Positions 56,321-64,000 of a DNA stretch of 64,000 nt are shown here, in pieces; position 1 is the first letter of the stretch; each line of letters starts with the position of its first letter. Location: assembly GCF_039872765.1 (NCBI RefSeq), contig NZ_JBDPZC010000001.1, positions 1,178,001 through 1,242,000 on the forward strand. Direction: 5' to 3'. A model generated the notes under the pieces. It was given only the letters and a program-made list of their open reading frames with translations, was not told the DNA's origin and made no database searches. A program made the position numbers and the translations under genes. This DNA is from Roseateles_B flavus (GTDB taxonomy: Bacteria > Pseudomonadota > Gammaproteobacteria > Burkholderiales > Burkholderiaceae_C).

Positions 56321-57428
56321 TCACACGCCCTGTTTCAGGGACGCGGTGATGAAGGCGTCCAGGTCGCCGTCCAGCACCTTCTGGGTGTTGGAGATTTCCA
56401 CATTGGTGCGCAGGTCCTTGATGCGGCTTTGGTCCAGCACATAGGAGCGGATCTGATGGCCCCAGCCCACGTCCGTCTTGCTGTCCTCGAGCTTCTGCTG
56501 CTCGGCCATGCGCTTCTTCATCTCGTGGTCGTACAGGCGCGAGCGCAGGCGGCGCCAGGCCACGTCACGGTTGCTGTGCTGCGAGCGGCCGTCCTGGCAC
56601 TGCACCACGATGCCCGTGGGGATGTGGGTCAGGCGCACGGCCGAGTCCGTCTTGTTGATGTGCTGGCCGCCGGCGCCGGAGGCGCGGAAGGTGTCGGTGC
56701 GCACATCGGCCGGGTTGATGTCGATCTCGATCGAGTCATCGATTTCCGGGTAGACGAACAGCGAGGCGAAGGAGGTGTGGCGGCCCCCCGAGGAGTCGAA
56801 GGGGCTCTTGCGCACCAGACGGTGCACGCCGGTCTCGGTGCGCAGCAGGCCGAAGGCGTACTCGCCCTCCACCTTGATGGTCGCGCTCTTGATGCCGGCC
56901 ACGTCGCCGGGCGTCTCGTCTTCCATCGTGGTGGTGAAGCCCTTGCGCTCGCAGTACTTCAGGTACTGGCGCAGCAGCATGCCGGCCCAGTCGCAGGCCT
57001 CAGTGCCGCCGGCACCGGCCTGGATGTCGATGAAGCAGTTGCTGGGGTCGGCCGGGTTGTTGAACATCCGGCGGAACTCCAGCTCCTCGACCTTTTCGTT
57101 CAGTTTGGCCGCATCCGCTTCAATGGTTTCCAGGCCGCCGAAGTCGTTGTCGGCCTTGGACATCTCATAGAGCTCGACGTTGTCGGAGAGGTTGCTGGTC
57201 AGGTAGTCAATGGTTCCCACCACCTGCTCCAGTGCGCCTTTCTCCTTGCCAAGTTCCTCGGCGCGCTTTCGATCGCTGGTCCAGATGTTTGGATTCTCCA
57301 GCGCCGCATTGACTTCATTCAGCCGAAGTGACTTGCGGTCGTAGTCAAAGATACCCCCTTAGCGCGTCGGTACGCGCTGTGAGGTCGGCGAGGGTCGTGC
57401 CGATTTGGTTGATGCGTTCGATGTCCAT
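56321..57428 (-). CDS. prfB: Peptide chain release factor 2 with programmed frameshift
   Basis: A 368-residue release factor made from two frames. From ATG at 57428, 27 codons (MDIERINQIGTTLADLTART...) end at an in-frame TGA (57345-57347). The slippery sequence CTTTGAC is preceded by the internal Shine-Dalgarno-like AGGGGG (57354-57359), the classic +1 frameshift of RF2. After the shift the frame continues at GAC (57346) to 56321. The stop-recognition SPF (VRKSPFDSSGGR) and the hydrolysis motif GGQ (SGAGGQHINKTDSAV) are intact. It recognises UGA and UAA, and its own level sets frameshift efficiency. The gene is usually followed by lysS, but here by pepN. Confidence 0.97.
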
Positions 57429-57638
57429 GACGGATCCTGATTGGTGCCCGTGGTGCTGCCTTCGCGTTCAGCGGGGCCAGCCGGGGGCTGGCAGCGGCTC
57501 GGCCGGGCCATGTCTTGTGAGCAACCGCGCATTTTAAGCTGGCCCGGGGCTGATCCCGGCTTCCCGGGCCGCCGAAATGGGGCCGGCCCGCTGTCGCCCG
57601 TGCGGCTGCTGAGGCACACTGCGCACCGGACACCCGCC

Positions 57639-57923
57639 ATGGACCCCCTCCACCAGCCCGCCACGCCCGCCCGTGAACGCCGCCATCGCCGCTACTGGCG
57701 GGCCACGCGGCGCCTCACCCTCGTCCTGCTGGGCGGCTGGACCGTGCTGAGCTTCGGCCTGACCTGGTTCGCGCGGGACCTCAGCTTCAGCTTCTTCGGC
57801 TGGCCCTTCAGCTTCTGGGTGGCCTCGCAGGGGGCGCTGATGGGCTATCTGCTGATCGTGGTCCTCTATGCCTGGCTGATGGCCCGGCACGACGACGAGC
57901 ACCGCGAGGACGCCGGCGACTGA
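57639..57923 (+). CDS. DUF4212 membrane protein (small subunit type), orphan
   Basis: A 94-residue protein with two membrane segments (LTLVLLGGWTVLSFGLTWFA and FWVASQGALMGYLLIVVLYA). The pattern HRRYWRATRRLTLVLLGGW, followed by FFGWPFSFWVASQGALMGY, matches the small DUF4212 subunit that normally precedes a large sodium:solute symporter gene (acetate permease type). No large subunit follows; the next gene is a protease. It may therefore be an orphan or work with a distant transporter. It starts at an ATG after a GC-rich leader. Confidence 0.8.
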   Translation: MDPLHQPATPARERRHRRYWRATRRLTLVLLGGWTVLSFGLTWFARDLSFSFFGWPFSFWVASQGALMGYLLIVVLYAWLMARHDDEHREDAGD

Positions 57924-58164
57924 GCCCGCGCCGCCAGACCGGCGCCTGCCAGGCTTCGCGCGGGCAGCCCATCAGGGTTGCCACGGCTGTCAATGCTGAC
58001 ACTTGGGCGATCAACGCCCGCTGACCATAGTCCGCATGGCGCCAGCATGCCGGCGGCATTCTGTGCCGGCGCTGGCCCGTCCCCGGCGCCGCAATGGCCG
58101 GCAGTACCCCGTTGCGATGCTTCACCCGCGGCACCGACCGCGTCTCCACACCGAGAGATCGTCC

Positions 58165-60015
58165 ATGAAGCGTATGTTCCATTTCCCTTCTTCTCACGCA
58201 CGCCTGTCGGCGCTGATGCTGGCCTGCCTCGCCGCCTGCCCGGCCACGTCCGCCCTGGCTGCCGACGGCACCGAGCTGGGCAGCGCCAGCGGCCTGATCC
58301 AGAGCCTCAAGCAGCAGCACCAGGGCCGCCAGGCCCTGAGCCTGCAGGCCCAGGACGGCACGGCGCTGCCGGTGCTGGTCCAGGACTTCTTCGAGCAGGG
58401 TGGCAAGGTCTCCATCGCCGGCCGCCACCGCGATGCCGAGGACTCCATGTTCTTCCTCAAGGGCGACGGCAAGACCCTGCGCGGCTTCCTGGTCCTGCAC
58501 GGCCAGAAGAAGGCCTGGGAGTACAGCACCGACGCCCGTGGCGTGGTCAGCGTCAAGGCCGTGCCGCTGAGCCGCGTCTACCCCGACCTGGACGAGGACT
58601 TCCAGCGCAGCAACCGCAGCACCGCCAGCCTGGCCCAGATCGCGGCGGCGCACCCGGTCTACAGCCCCATGGCCCTGCGCCAAGCGCCCCACATCGGCCC
58701 CTACAACAACCAGGACGTCACCAAGCTGGAGAGCAAGCCCGGCAGCCCCTACGTCTTCTACCTGAACACGGCTGCCGTGATGAGCGGCAGCACGCCCCTC
58801 AACGGCGTGACCAAGGAGAACATGTACCGGGCCTGGCAGTCCGTGGCGGACCAGTACTCCATGCTGCAGCTCAACGTCACCACCAACAAGGCGGTCTATG
58901 ACGCCGCCAAGGCGGCCAGCCTGCTGCGCACCGGCGTCATCAATTTCGTCAACCAGGACGGCCGCAGCTTCGCCCCCCTGCACTCCTTTGGCACCACCTC
59001 GGCCGGCACGCTGTACCGCAACCCGGCCAGCGGCTTCGACTACGGCTACGGCATCGGCATGACCGGCGCGCACGAGGTCGGCCACCAGATGGGCATGAAC
59101 CACGATGGCGGCGGCACCGGCGGCGAGTACTTCGAGGGCATCGCGGCCTATCAGTGGGGGCCCATCATGGGCAACTACTGGATGGGGGGCTCCTGGACCA
59201 ACCAGCTTTTCACCTGGAGCAAGGGCGAGTACAACACCGCCAGCAACAGGGAAGACGATCTCAAGATCATGACGGTCGACGAGGGCGTGCCTTACATGGC
59301 CGATGACAACGTCAACGGCAAGCCCCTGGCCCTGCGTGCCGGCGGCGAGATCAACCCGGCGGACAACTGGGGCCAGATCGAGCGCAACACCGACACCGAC
59401 GTCTTCACCTTCAGCCTCGGCAGCGCCGGCACGCTGAACCTGCGGGTCGATCCCATCGAGTACCTGCGCATGCTGGACGTCGACGCCACCATCACCACCG
59501 CCGCCGGCACCCAGGTGGCGCGCAGCAACCTCTCGGTGAACCGCTCGGCGGAGTTCGTCAACCTGAACCTGGCGGCGGGCGACTACAAGCTCATCATCCA
59601 GGGCGGCGCGGAAGGCACGCCGGCGAACGGCTTCTCCAAGTACAGCTCCCTGGGCTACTACGCGATGAAGGGCACGCTGAGCGCCGCCACCACGCCGTCC
59701 ACCATCCCGCTGACCAGCGGCGTGGCCCTGGGCAGCCAGTCGGCGTCCACGGGCACCTGGACCTACTACTCCATCCAGGTTCCGGCCGGCAGCACCAAGC
59801 TGGTCGTCAACCTGGCGGGCAGCAATGGCGACGCCGACCTCTTCGTCGGCGCCGGCCAGAAGCCGACCGGCACCAGCTATGCCTGCAAGTCCGACGGCTC
59901 CACGAGCACCGAGACCTGCACGGTGAATTCGCCGGTGGCGGGGACGTACTACGTGGGGGTGCAGGCCTATGCCACGTACAGCGGCCTCAGCGTCAAGGCG
60001 ACTGTGAGTCCTTAA
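58165..60015 (+). CDS. Secreted metzincin-type metalloprotease with PPC domains
   Basis: A 616-residue exported protein. A Sec signal (ARLSALMLACLAACPATSALA) is cleaved near residue 32. An inhibitory-like propeptide region follows. The zinc site is MTGAHEVGHQMGMNHDGG (HExxHxxGxxHD), and the Met-turn lies in YQWGPIMGNYWMGG. This defines a metzincin related to reprolysin or M12-type enzymes. Two C-terminal beta domains follow; the last is a bacterial pre-peptidase C-terminal domain (TYYSIQVPAGSTKLVVNLAG, GDADLFVGAGQKPTG, GTYYVGVQAYATYSGLSV). It is likely a secreted protease. A GC-rich hairpin element lies just after the stop, then an 82-bp tandem repeat. Confidence 0.88.
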   Translation: MKRMFHFPSSHARLSALMLACLAACPATSALAADGTELGSASGLIQSLKQQHQGRQALSLQAQDGTALPVLVQDFFEQGGKVSIAGRHRDAEDSMFFLKGDGKTLRGFLVLHGQKKAWEYSTDARGVVSVKAVPLSRVYPDLDEDFQRSNRSTASLAQIAAAHPVYSPMALRQAPHIGPYNNQDVTKLESKPGSPYVFYLNTAAVMSGSTPLNGVTKENMYRAWQSVADQYSMLQLNVTTNKAVYDAAKAASLLRTGVINFVNQDGRSFAPLHSFGTTSAGTLYRNPASGFDYGYGIGMTGAHEVGHQMGMNHDGGGTGGEYFEGIAAYQWGPIMGNYWMGGSWTNQLFTWSKGEYNTASNREDDLKIMTVDEGVPYMADDNVNGKPLALRAGGEINPADNWGQIERNTDTDVFTFSLGSAGTLNLRVDPIEYLRMLDVDATITTAAGTQVARSNLSVNRSAEFVNLNLAAGDYKLIIQGGAEGTPANGFSKYSSLGYYAMKGTLSAATTPSTIPLTSGVALGSQSASTGTWTYYSIQVPAGSTKLVVNLAGSNGDADLFVGAGQKPTGTSYACKSDGSTSTETCTVNSPVAGTYYVGVQAYATYSGLSVKATVSP

Positions 60016-60054
60016 CCCCCCCCTACCGGCTTCGCCGGCCCCCCCAGGGGGGCG
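60016..60054. repeat. GC-rich hairpin element after the protease gene
   Basis: CCCCCCTACCGGCTTCGCCGG followed by CCCCCCCAGGGGGG, starting at the base after the stop. It matches the element at 56281-56313 (there read on the other strand), so both are copies of the same gene-end repeat. Confidence 0.65.
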
Positions 60055-60073
60055 CGCATGTAGGACCGGCAAA

Positions 60074-60357
60074 GCCGGATCCTCATGCGCCGTGCGGGGC
60101 GGCCTGCTGGCGCGGCCGGTTGGGTGTGCTGCGGGTGGGGGATGCGGTGAGCAAGGCCGGATCCTCGTGCGCCGTGCGGGGCGGCTGGCTGGCGCGGCCG
60201 GTTGGGTGTGCTGCGGGTGGGGGATGCGGTGAGCAAAGCCGGATCCTCTTGCGCCGTGCGGGGCGGCTGGCTGGCGCGGCCGGTTGGGTGTGCTGCGGGT
60301 GGGGATGCGGTGAGCAAGGCCGGATCCTCTTGCGCCGTGCGGGGCGGCTGGCTGGCG
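60074..60357. repeat. Tandem repeat, 82-base unit, three and a half copies
   Basis: Units start at GCCGGATCC at 60074, 60156, 60238 and 60319, giving lengths of 82, 82 and 81 and a partial fourth copy. Within the unit are GCGCCGTGCGGGGCGG, CGCGGCCGGTTGGGTGTG and GGATGCGGTGAGC. Copies differ by only a few bases (for example CTCATGC, CTCGTGC and CTCTTGC), so duplication is recent. The block lies between convergent genes and has no separate spacers. Confidence 0.9.
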
Positions 60358-60367
60358 TTAGCCTAGC

Positions 60368-61279
60368 TCAGCGCAGGAAGTCCTCCAGCACGGCGGCCAG
60401 CGCTTCGGGCTGGTCGTGGTGCAGCATGTGGGCGGCGTCCTCGAGGCGGGCACGCTGCAGCTGGGGCACGAGGGCGAGGCGGGCCTCGAAATCCTCGCGG
60501 GGGTAGCGATTGCCCCACCACTGGCTGAGCTGGGTGTGGGCGCCTTCCACCCACAGCGTCGGAGCCTGGATGGCCTGCCAGCAGGCCTGGGCCTCGGCCT
60601 TGCGATACAGCACCGGATTGGTCCGCTTGTGGGCCGGGTCGCCGAGGATGTGGAAGGCACCGTCGCGCTGCTCGGACCAATGCGGCGCCAGCCAGGCGGC
60701 CTTGGCGGGCGAGAGGCGCGGGTTGGTCTTCATCAGGCGCTGGGCCACTTCGTCCAGGCTGGCATAGGGCTTGAGCTGCTGGGGCTGCTTGAGCTCGTCC
60801 AGCCACTGCCGCAGGCGCTTGGGCGCTTCCTCGGGCAGGGTGTCGGGCAGGCCGAAGCCTTCGAGGTTGACCAGGCGGCGGATTCGCTCCGGCCGCACGC
60901 CGGCATAGCTCATCACCACATTGCCGCCCATGCTGTGACCCAGCAGATCCACCGGCCGGTCGGGGCTGACGGAGTCCAGCAGGGCGTCGAGGTCTCCCAG
61001 GTAGTCGGGGAACCAGTAGGCGTCGCTGGCCGTCCAGTCGCTGAGGCCGAAGCCGCGCCAGTCCATCGCCACCACATGGCGGTCCGAAGGCAAGGCGTCG
61101 ACCACGAACTGGAAGGACGCGCCCACGTCCATCCAGCCGTGCAGCATCACCAGCAGCGGGCGCTCGGGCGTCTGCATCGAGGCGTCGCCCCAGTGCAGCA
61201 CGTGGTGATGGAGGCCGCGCAGCAGGAGCATGTCGCTGCGGAAGGGGCGGCGTTCGGTGTAGGCGGTGGGGGTGTTCAT
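60368..61279 (-). CDS. Alpha/beta hydrolase
   Basis: A 303-residue soluble hydrolase. It has the oxyanion HGWMDVGASFQFVVDAL, the nucleophile elbow LLGHSMGGNVVM, an acid-bearing segment near LWVEGAHTQLSQWWG and the base in DAAHMLHHDQPEAL. The cap region is rich in tryptophan. Substrate is unknown. The ATG start gives a complete fold. It is divergent from the GNAT gene (151 bases) and convergent with the protease gene, with the tandem repeat between. Confidence 0.9.
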   Translation of the reverse strand: MNTPTAYTERRPFRSDMLLLRGLHHHVLHWGDASMQTPERPLLVMLHGWMDVGASFQFVVDALPSDRHVVAMDWRGFGLSDWTASDAYWFPDYLGDLDALLDSVSPDRPVDLLGHSMGGNVVMSYAGVRPERIRRLVNLEGFGLPDTLPEEAPKRLRQWLDELKQPQQLKPYASLDEVAQRLMKTNPRLSPAKAAWLAPHWSEQRDGAFHILGDPAHKRTNPVLYRKAEAQACWQAIQAPTLWVEGAHTQLSQWWGNRYPREDFEARLALVPQLQRARLEDAAHMLHHDQPEALAAVLEDFLR

Positions 61280-61429
61280 GGCGGCGACTCTAGCGGCTTG
61301 CCGCAGGGCCTGCTGTCCGGGCTGGGACAGGCCCCCAGTGCCGTCGGATTTTGCAGGCCGGGGGCAGGTCATTCCGGGGGGCGCAGGCTGCAGCACCCTG
61401 CCTTGGCGAGCGGCGGTCAGAATGCAGGG

Positions 61430-61921
61430 ATGGACAAGCACAACTACCTCATTCGCCCCGCCGAACCCCACGACCTCGGCGCCATCGTCGGCCTCATCCG
61501 CGAGCTGGCGGACTTCGAGCGGCTCACCCACCTGCTGCAGGTCGACGAAGAACGGCTGCGACCGCATCTCTTCGGGCCCAGCCCCAAGGCCGAGGCCGTG
61601 GTGGCCGAGGCCGGCGAGGGCCAGGTGGTGGCCTTCGCGCTCTTCTTCCACAACTTCTCGACCTTCCTGGCCCAGCCGGGGCTCTACCTGGAAGATCTGT
61701 ACGTGCAGCCCGCGCATCGCGGGACGGGCCTGGGGCGGCAGCTGCTGACGCATCTGGCGCAGCTGGCCGTGGCCCGCGGCTGCGGTCGATTCGAATGGAG
61801 CGTGCTGGACTGGAACCGGCGCGCCATCGACTTCTACGAAGCCATGGGTGCCACGGTGATGCCGGACTGGCGCATCTGCCGCCTCAGCGGCGAGGCCCTG
61901 CAGGCCTTGGGCAAGACCTGA
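61430..61921 (+). CDS. GNAT-family acetyltransferase
   Basis: A 163-residue GNAT protein. The full fold is present: IRPAEPHDLGAIVGLIREL, then VAFALFFHNFSTFLAQPGLY, LEDLYVQPAHRGTGLGRQLL (acetyl-CoA loop HRGTGLGR) and FEWSVLDWNRRAIDFYEAMGA. The pattern ENLYV-like LEDLYVQP and DWN resembles thialysine/polyamine SSAT-like acetyltransferases, but the substrate is not certain. It ends with a dispersed-repeat word (GGCAAGACCTGA), whose TGA is the stop codon. Confidence 0.9.
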   Translation: MDKHNYLIRPAEPHDLGAIVGLIRELADFERLTHLLQVDEERLRPHLFGPSPKAEAVVAEAGEGQVVAFALFFHNFSTFLAQPGLYLEDLYVQPAHRGTGLGRQLLTHLAQLAVARGCGRFEWSVLDWNRRAIDFYEAMGATVMPDWRICRLSGEALQALGKT

Positions 61922-61942
61922 CCCTGTCAGCGGGCCGAGGCT

Positions 61943-62278
61943 TCAGAGCCAGGCTTTGAGCCGCTCCGGCGGGCGGGCGATCAGGGCCTGCTCGCCGCGC
62001 ACGACGATGGGCCGCTGCAGCAGCTGCGGATGGTGCAGCAGGGCGTCGAGCAGCTGCTCGTCACTGGCGTCGGCCAGGCCCAGCTCGGCGTAGAGCGCCT
62101 CGCTGCTGCGCAGCAGCTCGCGCACAGGCAGGCCCAGCTGGCGCACCAGGGCTTTCAAGGTGCCCAGGTCGGGCGGCGTCTTCAGGTACTCGATGACTTC
62201 AGGCGCCAGGCCGGCCTCCTGCAGCAGGGCCAGGGCCTCGCGGGACTTGGAACAGCGGGGGTTGTGGAAGATCTTCAT
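61943..62278 (-). CDS. Arsenate reductase-like protein, ArsC family
   Basis: A 111-residue thioredoxin-fold protein. The active segment is IFHNPRCSKSREALALLQ with the catalytic Cys at about residue 9, followed by VIEYLKTPPDLGTLKALVRQ, and the third strand with the RPIVVRGEQALIARPPERL loop. It matches glutaredoxin-dependent ArsC/YfgD-like reductases. No ars regulator, pump or other ars gene is near, so true arsenate resistance is uncertain. It is divergent from the acyl-CoA synthetase gene. Confidence 0.85.
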   Translation of the reverse strand: MKIFHNPRCSKSREALALLQEAGLAPEVIEYLKTPPDLGTLKALVRQLGLPVRELLRSSEALYAELGLADASDEQLLDALLHHPQLLQRPIVVRGEQALIARPPERLKAWL

Positions 62279-62415
62279 GATCGCAGGGCAGAAGCAAATG
62301 CGGCCGGCGCAAAAGGCGCAGTGTAGAACCGGCGGGCTTGGTGGAATCCATGAGGAGCCCGCCGGGCCGGCTCGATAGCATGCGGCGCTTGACCTGCCGA
62401 CGCAAGGAGGGCCCG

Positions 62416-64000
62416 ATGGCCCAGGATGCCCTCGCTGCCCCCGCCCCCCGCCCTGCGGACGGCCCGGGCGATCTCCACGCCGCCCTGCATGCCGGCTTCC
62501 GCTGGCGGGTCCCGCCGGACTTCAGCCTGGCCGAGGCCTGCTGCGGCCGCTGGGCCCGGGACACACCCGAGGCCACCGCGGTGATCTTCGAGGACGAGGG
62601 CGGCAGCCGCGCCAGCTACAGCTACGGCCAGCTGCAGCGGGCGGCGAACCGGCTGTCCAACGCACTCGCGCGCCGCGGCGTGCGGACGGGCGAGCGCGTG
62701 GCCCTGATCCTGCCGCAGCGCTTCGAGACGGCCGTCGCCCACATCGCCATCAACCAGCTGGGCGCGGTGGCGGTGCCGCTGTCCATGCTCTTCGGCCCCG
62801 ACGCCCTGCAGTACCGGCTGCAGGACAGCGGTGCCGTGCTGGCCATTGCCGAGGGCAGCGTGCTGCCCGCCTTGCGAGGCCTGCGCGACAGCTGCCCGGC
62901 CCTGCGCGAGCTCATCGCCGTGGGCGAGGGCGCCGGCGCTGGAGAGAGCGCCTGGATGGACGCCCTGCAGTCCGAGGACGCCCGCTTCACGTCCGCCGCC
63001 GCCCACGCCGACGCGGCCGCCGTGCTGATCTACACCAGCGGCACCACCGGCCCGCCCAAAGGCGCGCTGATCCCGCAGCGGGCCCTGATCGGCAACTTGA
63101 GCGGCTTCGTGGCCAGCCAGAACTGGTTCGGCTTCGATCCCTTCGACGCCAGCCGCCCGAGCGGCGCGGTGTTCTGGTCCCCTGCCGATTGGGCCTGGAC
63201 CGGCGGCCTGATGGACGCCCTGCTGCCCACGCTCTACTTCGGCCGCCCCATCGTGGCTTTCCAGGGCCGCTTCTCGCCCCAGCGGGCCTTCGAGCTGATG
63301 CAGCGCCACGGCGTCACCCACAGCTTCCTCTTCCCCACGGCACTCAAGGCCATGATGAAGGCGGTGCCGGAGCCGCGCCGTCACTACCGGCTGCGCCTGG
63401 AGGCGGTGATGAGCGCCGGCGAGGCTGTGGGCGACGCCGTCTTCCGCTGGTGCCAGCAGGCCCTGGGCCTGACCGTCAACGAGATGTTCGGCCAGACCGA
63501 GATCAACTACGTGGTGGGCAACTGCAGCCGCCTCTGGCCGGCGCGGCCGGGCAGCATGGGCCGGGCCTATCCGGGCCACCGGGTGGCCGTGATCGACGAG
63601 GCAGGCAAGACCTGCCCCCCGGGCGCGCCCGGCGATGTGGCCGTGCACCGGCGCGACGTGCATGGGGATCCCGACCCGGTCTTCTTCCTGGGCTACTGGA
63701 ACCGGCCCGAGGCCACGGCGGCCAAGTTCACCGGGGATCCGGCCGACAGCTGGTGCCGCACGGGCGACACGGCCGTGATGGATGCCGATGGCTACCTCTG
63801 GTACCAGGGCCGCAGCGACGACCTCTTCAAGTCCGCCGGCTACCGCATCGGCCCCAGCGAGATCGAGAACTGCCTGGTCAAGCACCCGGCGGTGGCCAAT
63901 GCCGCCGTCGTGCCCAAACCCGATGCCGAGCGCGGCGCCCTGGTCAAGGCCTTCGTGGTGCTGGCGCCGGGCCATCAGGGCAGTGATGCGCTGGTCGAGG
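62416..64000 (+). CDS. Acyl-CoA synthetase (AMP-forming), runs off the window
   Basis: At least 528 residues from ATG with an AAGGAGG ribosome site six bases upstream; the end is beyond the window. The adenylate motif is IYTSGTTGPPKGALIP, followed by FLFPTALKAMMKAVP, MSAGEAVGDAVF, NEMFGQTEINYVVGNCSRL, GDVAVHRRDVHGDPDPVFFL, RTGDTAVMDADGYLWYQGRS and DDLFKSAGYRIGPSEIENCL. This is the order for medium-chain or short-chain acyl-CoA ligases of the AcsM/AcsA-like group. It would activate a carboxylic acid with ATP and CoA. It is divergent from the ArsC-like gene. Confidence 0.92.
   Translation, partial: MAQDALAAPAPRPADGPGDLHAALHAGFRWRVPPDFSLAEACCGRWARDTPEATAVIFEDEGGSRASYSYGQLQRAANRLSNALARRGVRTGERVALILPQRFETAVAHIAINQLGAVAVPLSMLFGPDALQYRLQDSGAVLAIAEGSVLPALRGLRDSCPALRELIAVGEGAGAGESAWMDALQSEDARFTSAAAHADAAAVLIYTSGTTGPPKGALIPQRALIGNLSGFVASQNWFGFDPFDASRPSGAVFWSPADWAWTGGLMDALLPTLYFGRPIVAFQGRFSPQRAFELMQRHGVTHSFLFPTALKAMMKAVPEPRRHYRLRLEAVMSAGEAVGDAVFRWCQQALGLTVNEMFGQTEINYVVGNCSRLWPARPGSMGRAYPGHRVAVIDEAGKTCPPGAPGDVAVHRRDVHGDPDPVFFLGYWNRPEATAAKFTGDPADSWCRTGDTAVMDADGYLWYQGRSDDLFKSAGYRIGPSEIENCLVKHPAVANAAVVPKPDAERGALVKAFVVLAPGHQGSDALVE

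Noticed and set aside
60074..60357. CRISPR array
   Set aside because: The repeated units are directly adjacent with no unique spacers, are 82 bases long and no cas genes are near, so it is a tandem repeat.

Overview
The window is GC-rich chromosomal DNA, most like a betaproteobacterium of the order Burkholderiales (the Roseateles / Rubrivivax / Leptothrix side). This rests on gene content and style: IclR-headed fumarylacetoacetase operon, cytochrome c4 beside moxR, an EpsA-like LuxR regulator, a FeeM-like acyltransferase, RF2 with its programmed frameshift, and 3'-end GC-rich hairpin elements. No rRNA or marker gene is present, so the genus is an inference.

Layout. 1-2020: end of a GNAT acetyltransferase, then a cold-response pair (RRM protein and Csp) with a long leader. 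2039-3049: a protein with a decayed trypsin-like fold. 3061-4915: a graveyard of older integrative elements, with two integrase fragments, an IS66 remnant, a stray Imm32-type gene and a pRiA4b ORF-3 gene. 4894-14473: a compact 9.6-kb integrative element, bounded by a direct repeat of the tRNA-Arg(CCT) 3' end. It carries integrase, AlpA-type regulator, a zinc-finger primase-like protein, a RecA-fold helicase-like ATPase, an HK97-type major capsid protein and several small unknowns. It has no terminase, portal, protease or tail genes, which is the profile of a phage satellite rather than a prophage.

14451-64000 is backbone. 14.6-27 kb: tamB-tamA-VWA protein (minus strand), EAL protein, S9 peptidase, MoxR ATPase, cytochrome c4. 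27-34 kb: HD-GYP protein, surface lipoprotein, GGDEF protein, tRNA-Ser, PaiB with a divergent LysR regulator. With the EAL gene, three c-di-GMP enzymes lie within 10 kb. 34-40 kb: apaH, CNNM/CBS transporter-SapC pair, exported amidase, FeeM-like acyltransferase. 40-46 kb: IclR regulator divergent from a five-gene aromatic catabolic operon (MBL, VOC, FAD monooxygenase, DUF2783, fumarylacetoacetase). 46-52 kb: small membrane proteins, a repeat tract, a GbpA-type chitin LPMO, EpsA-like regulator, solute-binding protein, VanZ protein and tRNA-Thr. 52-64 kb: fbp, pepN, prfB, orphan DUF4212, secreted metzincin protease, an 82-bp tandem repeat, hydrolase, GNAT, ArsC-like reductase and an acyl-CoA synthetase running off the end.

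Most notable is the stepwise build-up of elements at tRNA-Arg: the same att / hairpin / paired 10-bp repeat / integrase module occurs twice, intact at 13.0-14.5 kb and decayed at 4.5-4.9 kb, and a matching repeat pair marks the left end of the intact element. The capsid-only satellite-like cargo is the best candidate for an undescribed system.
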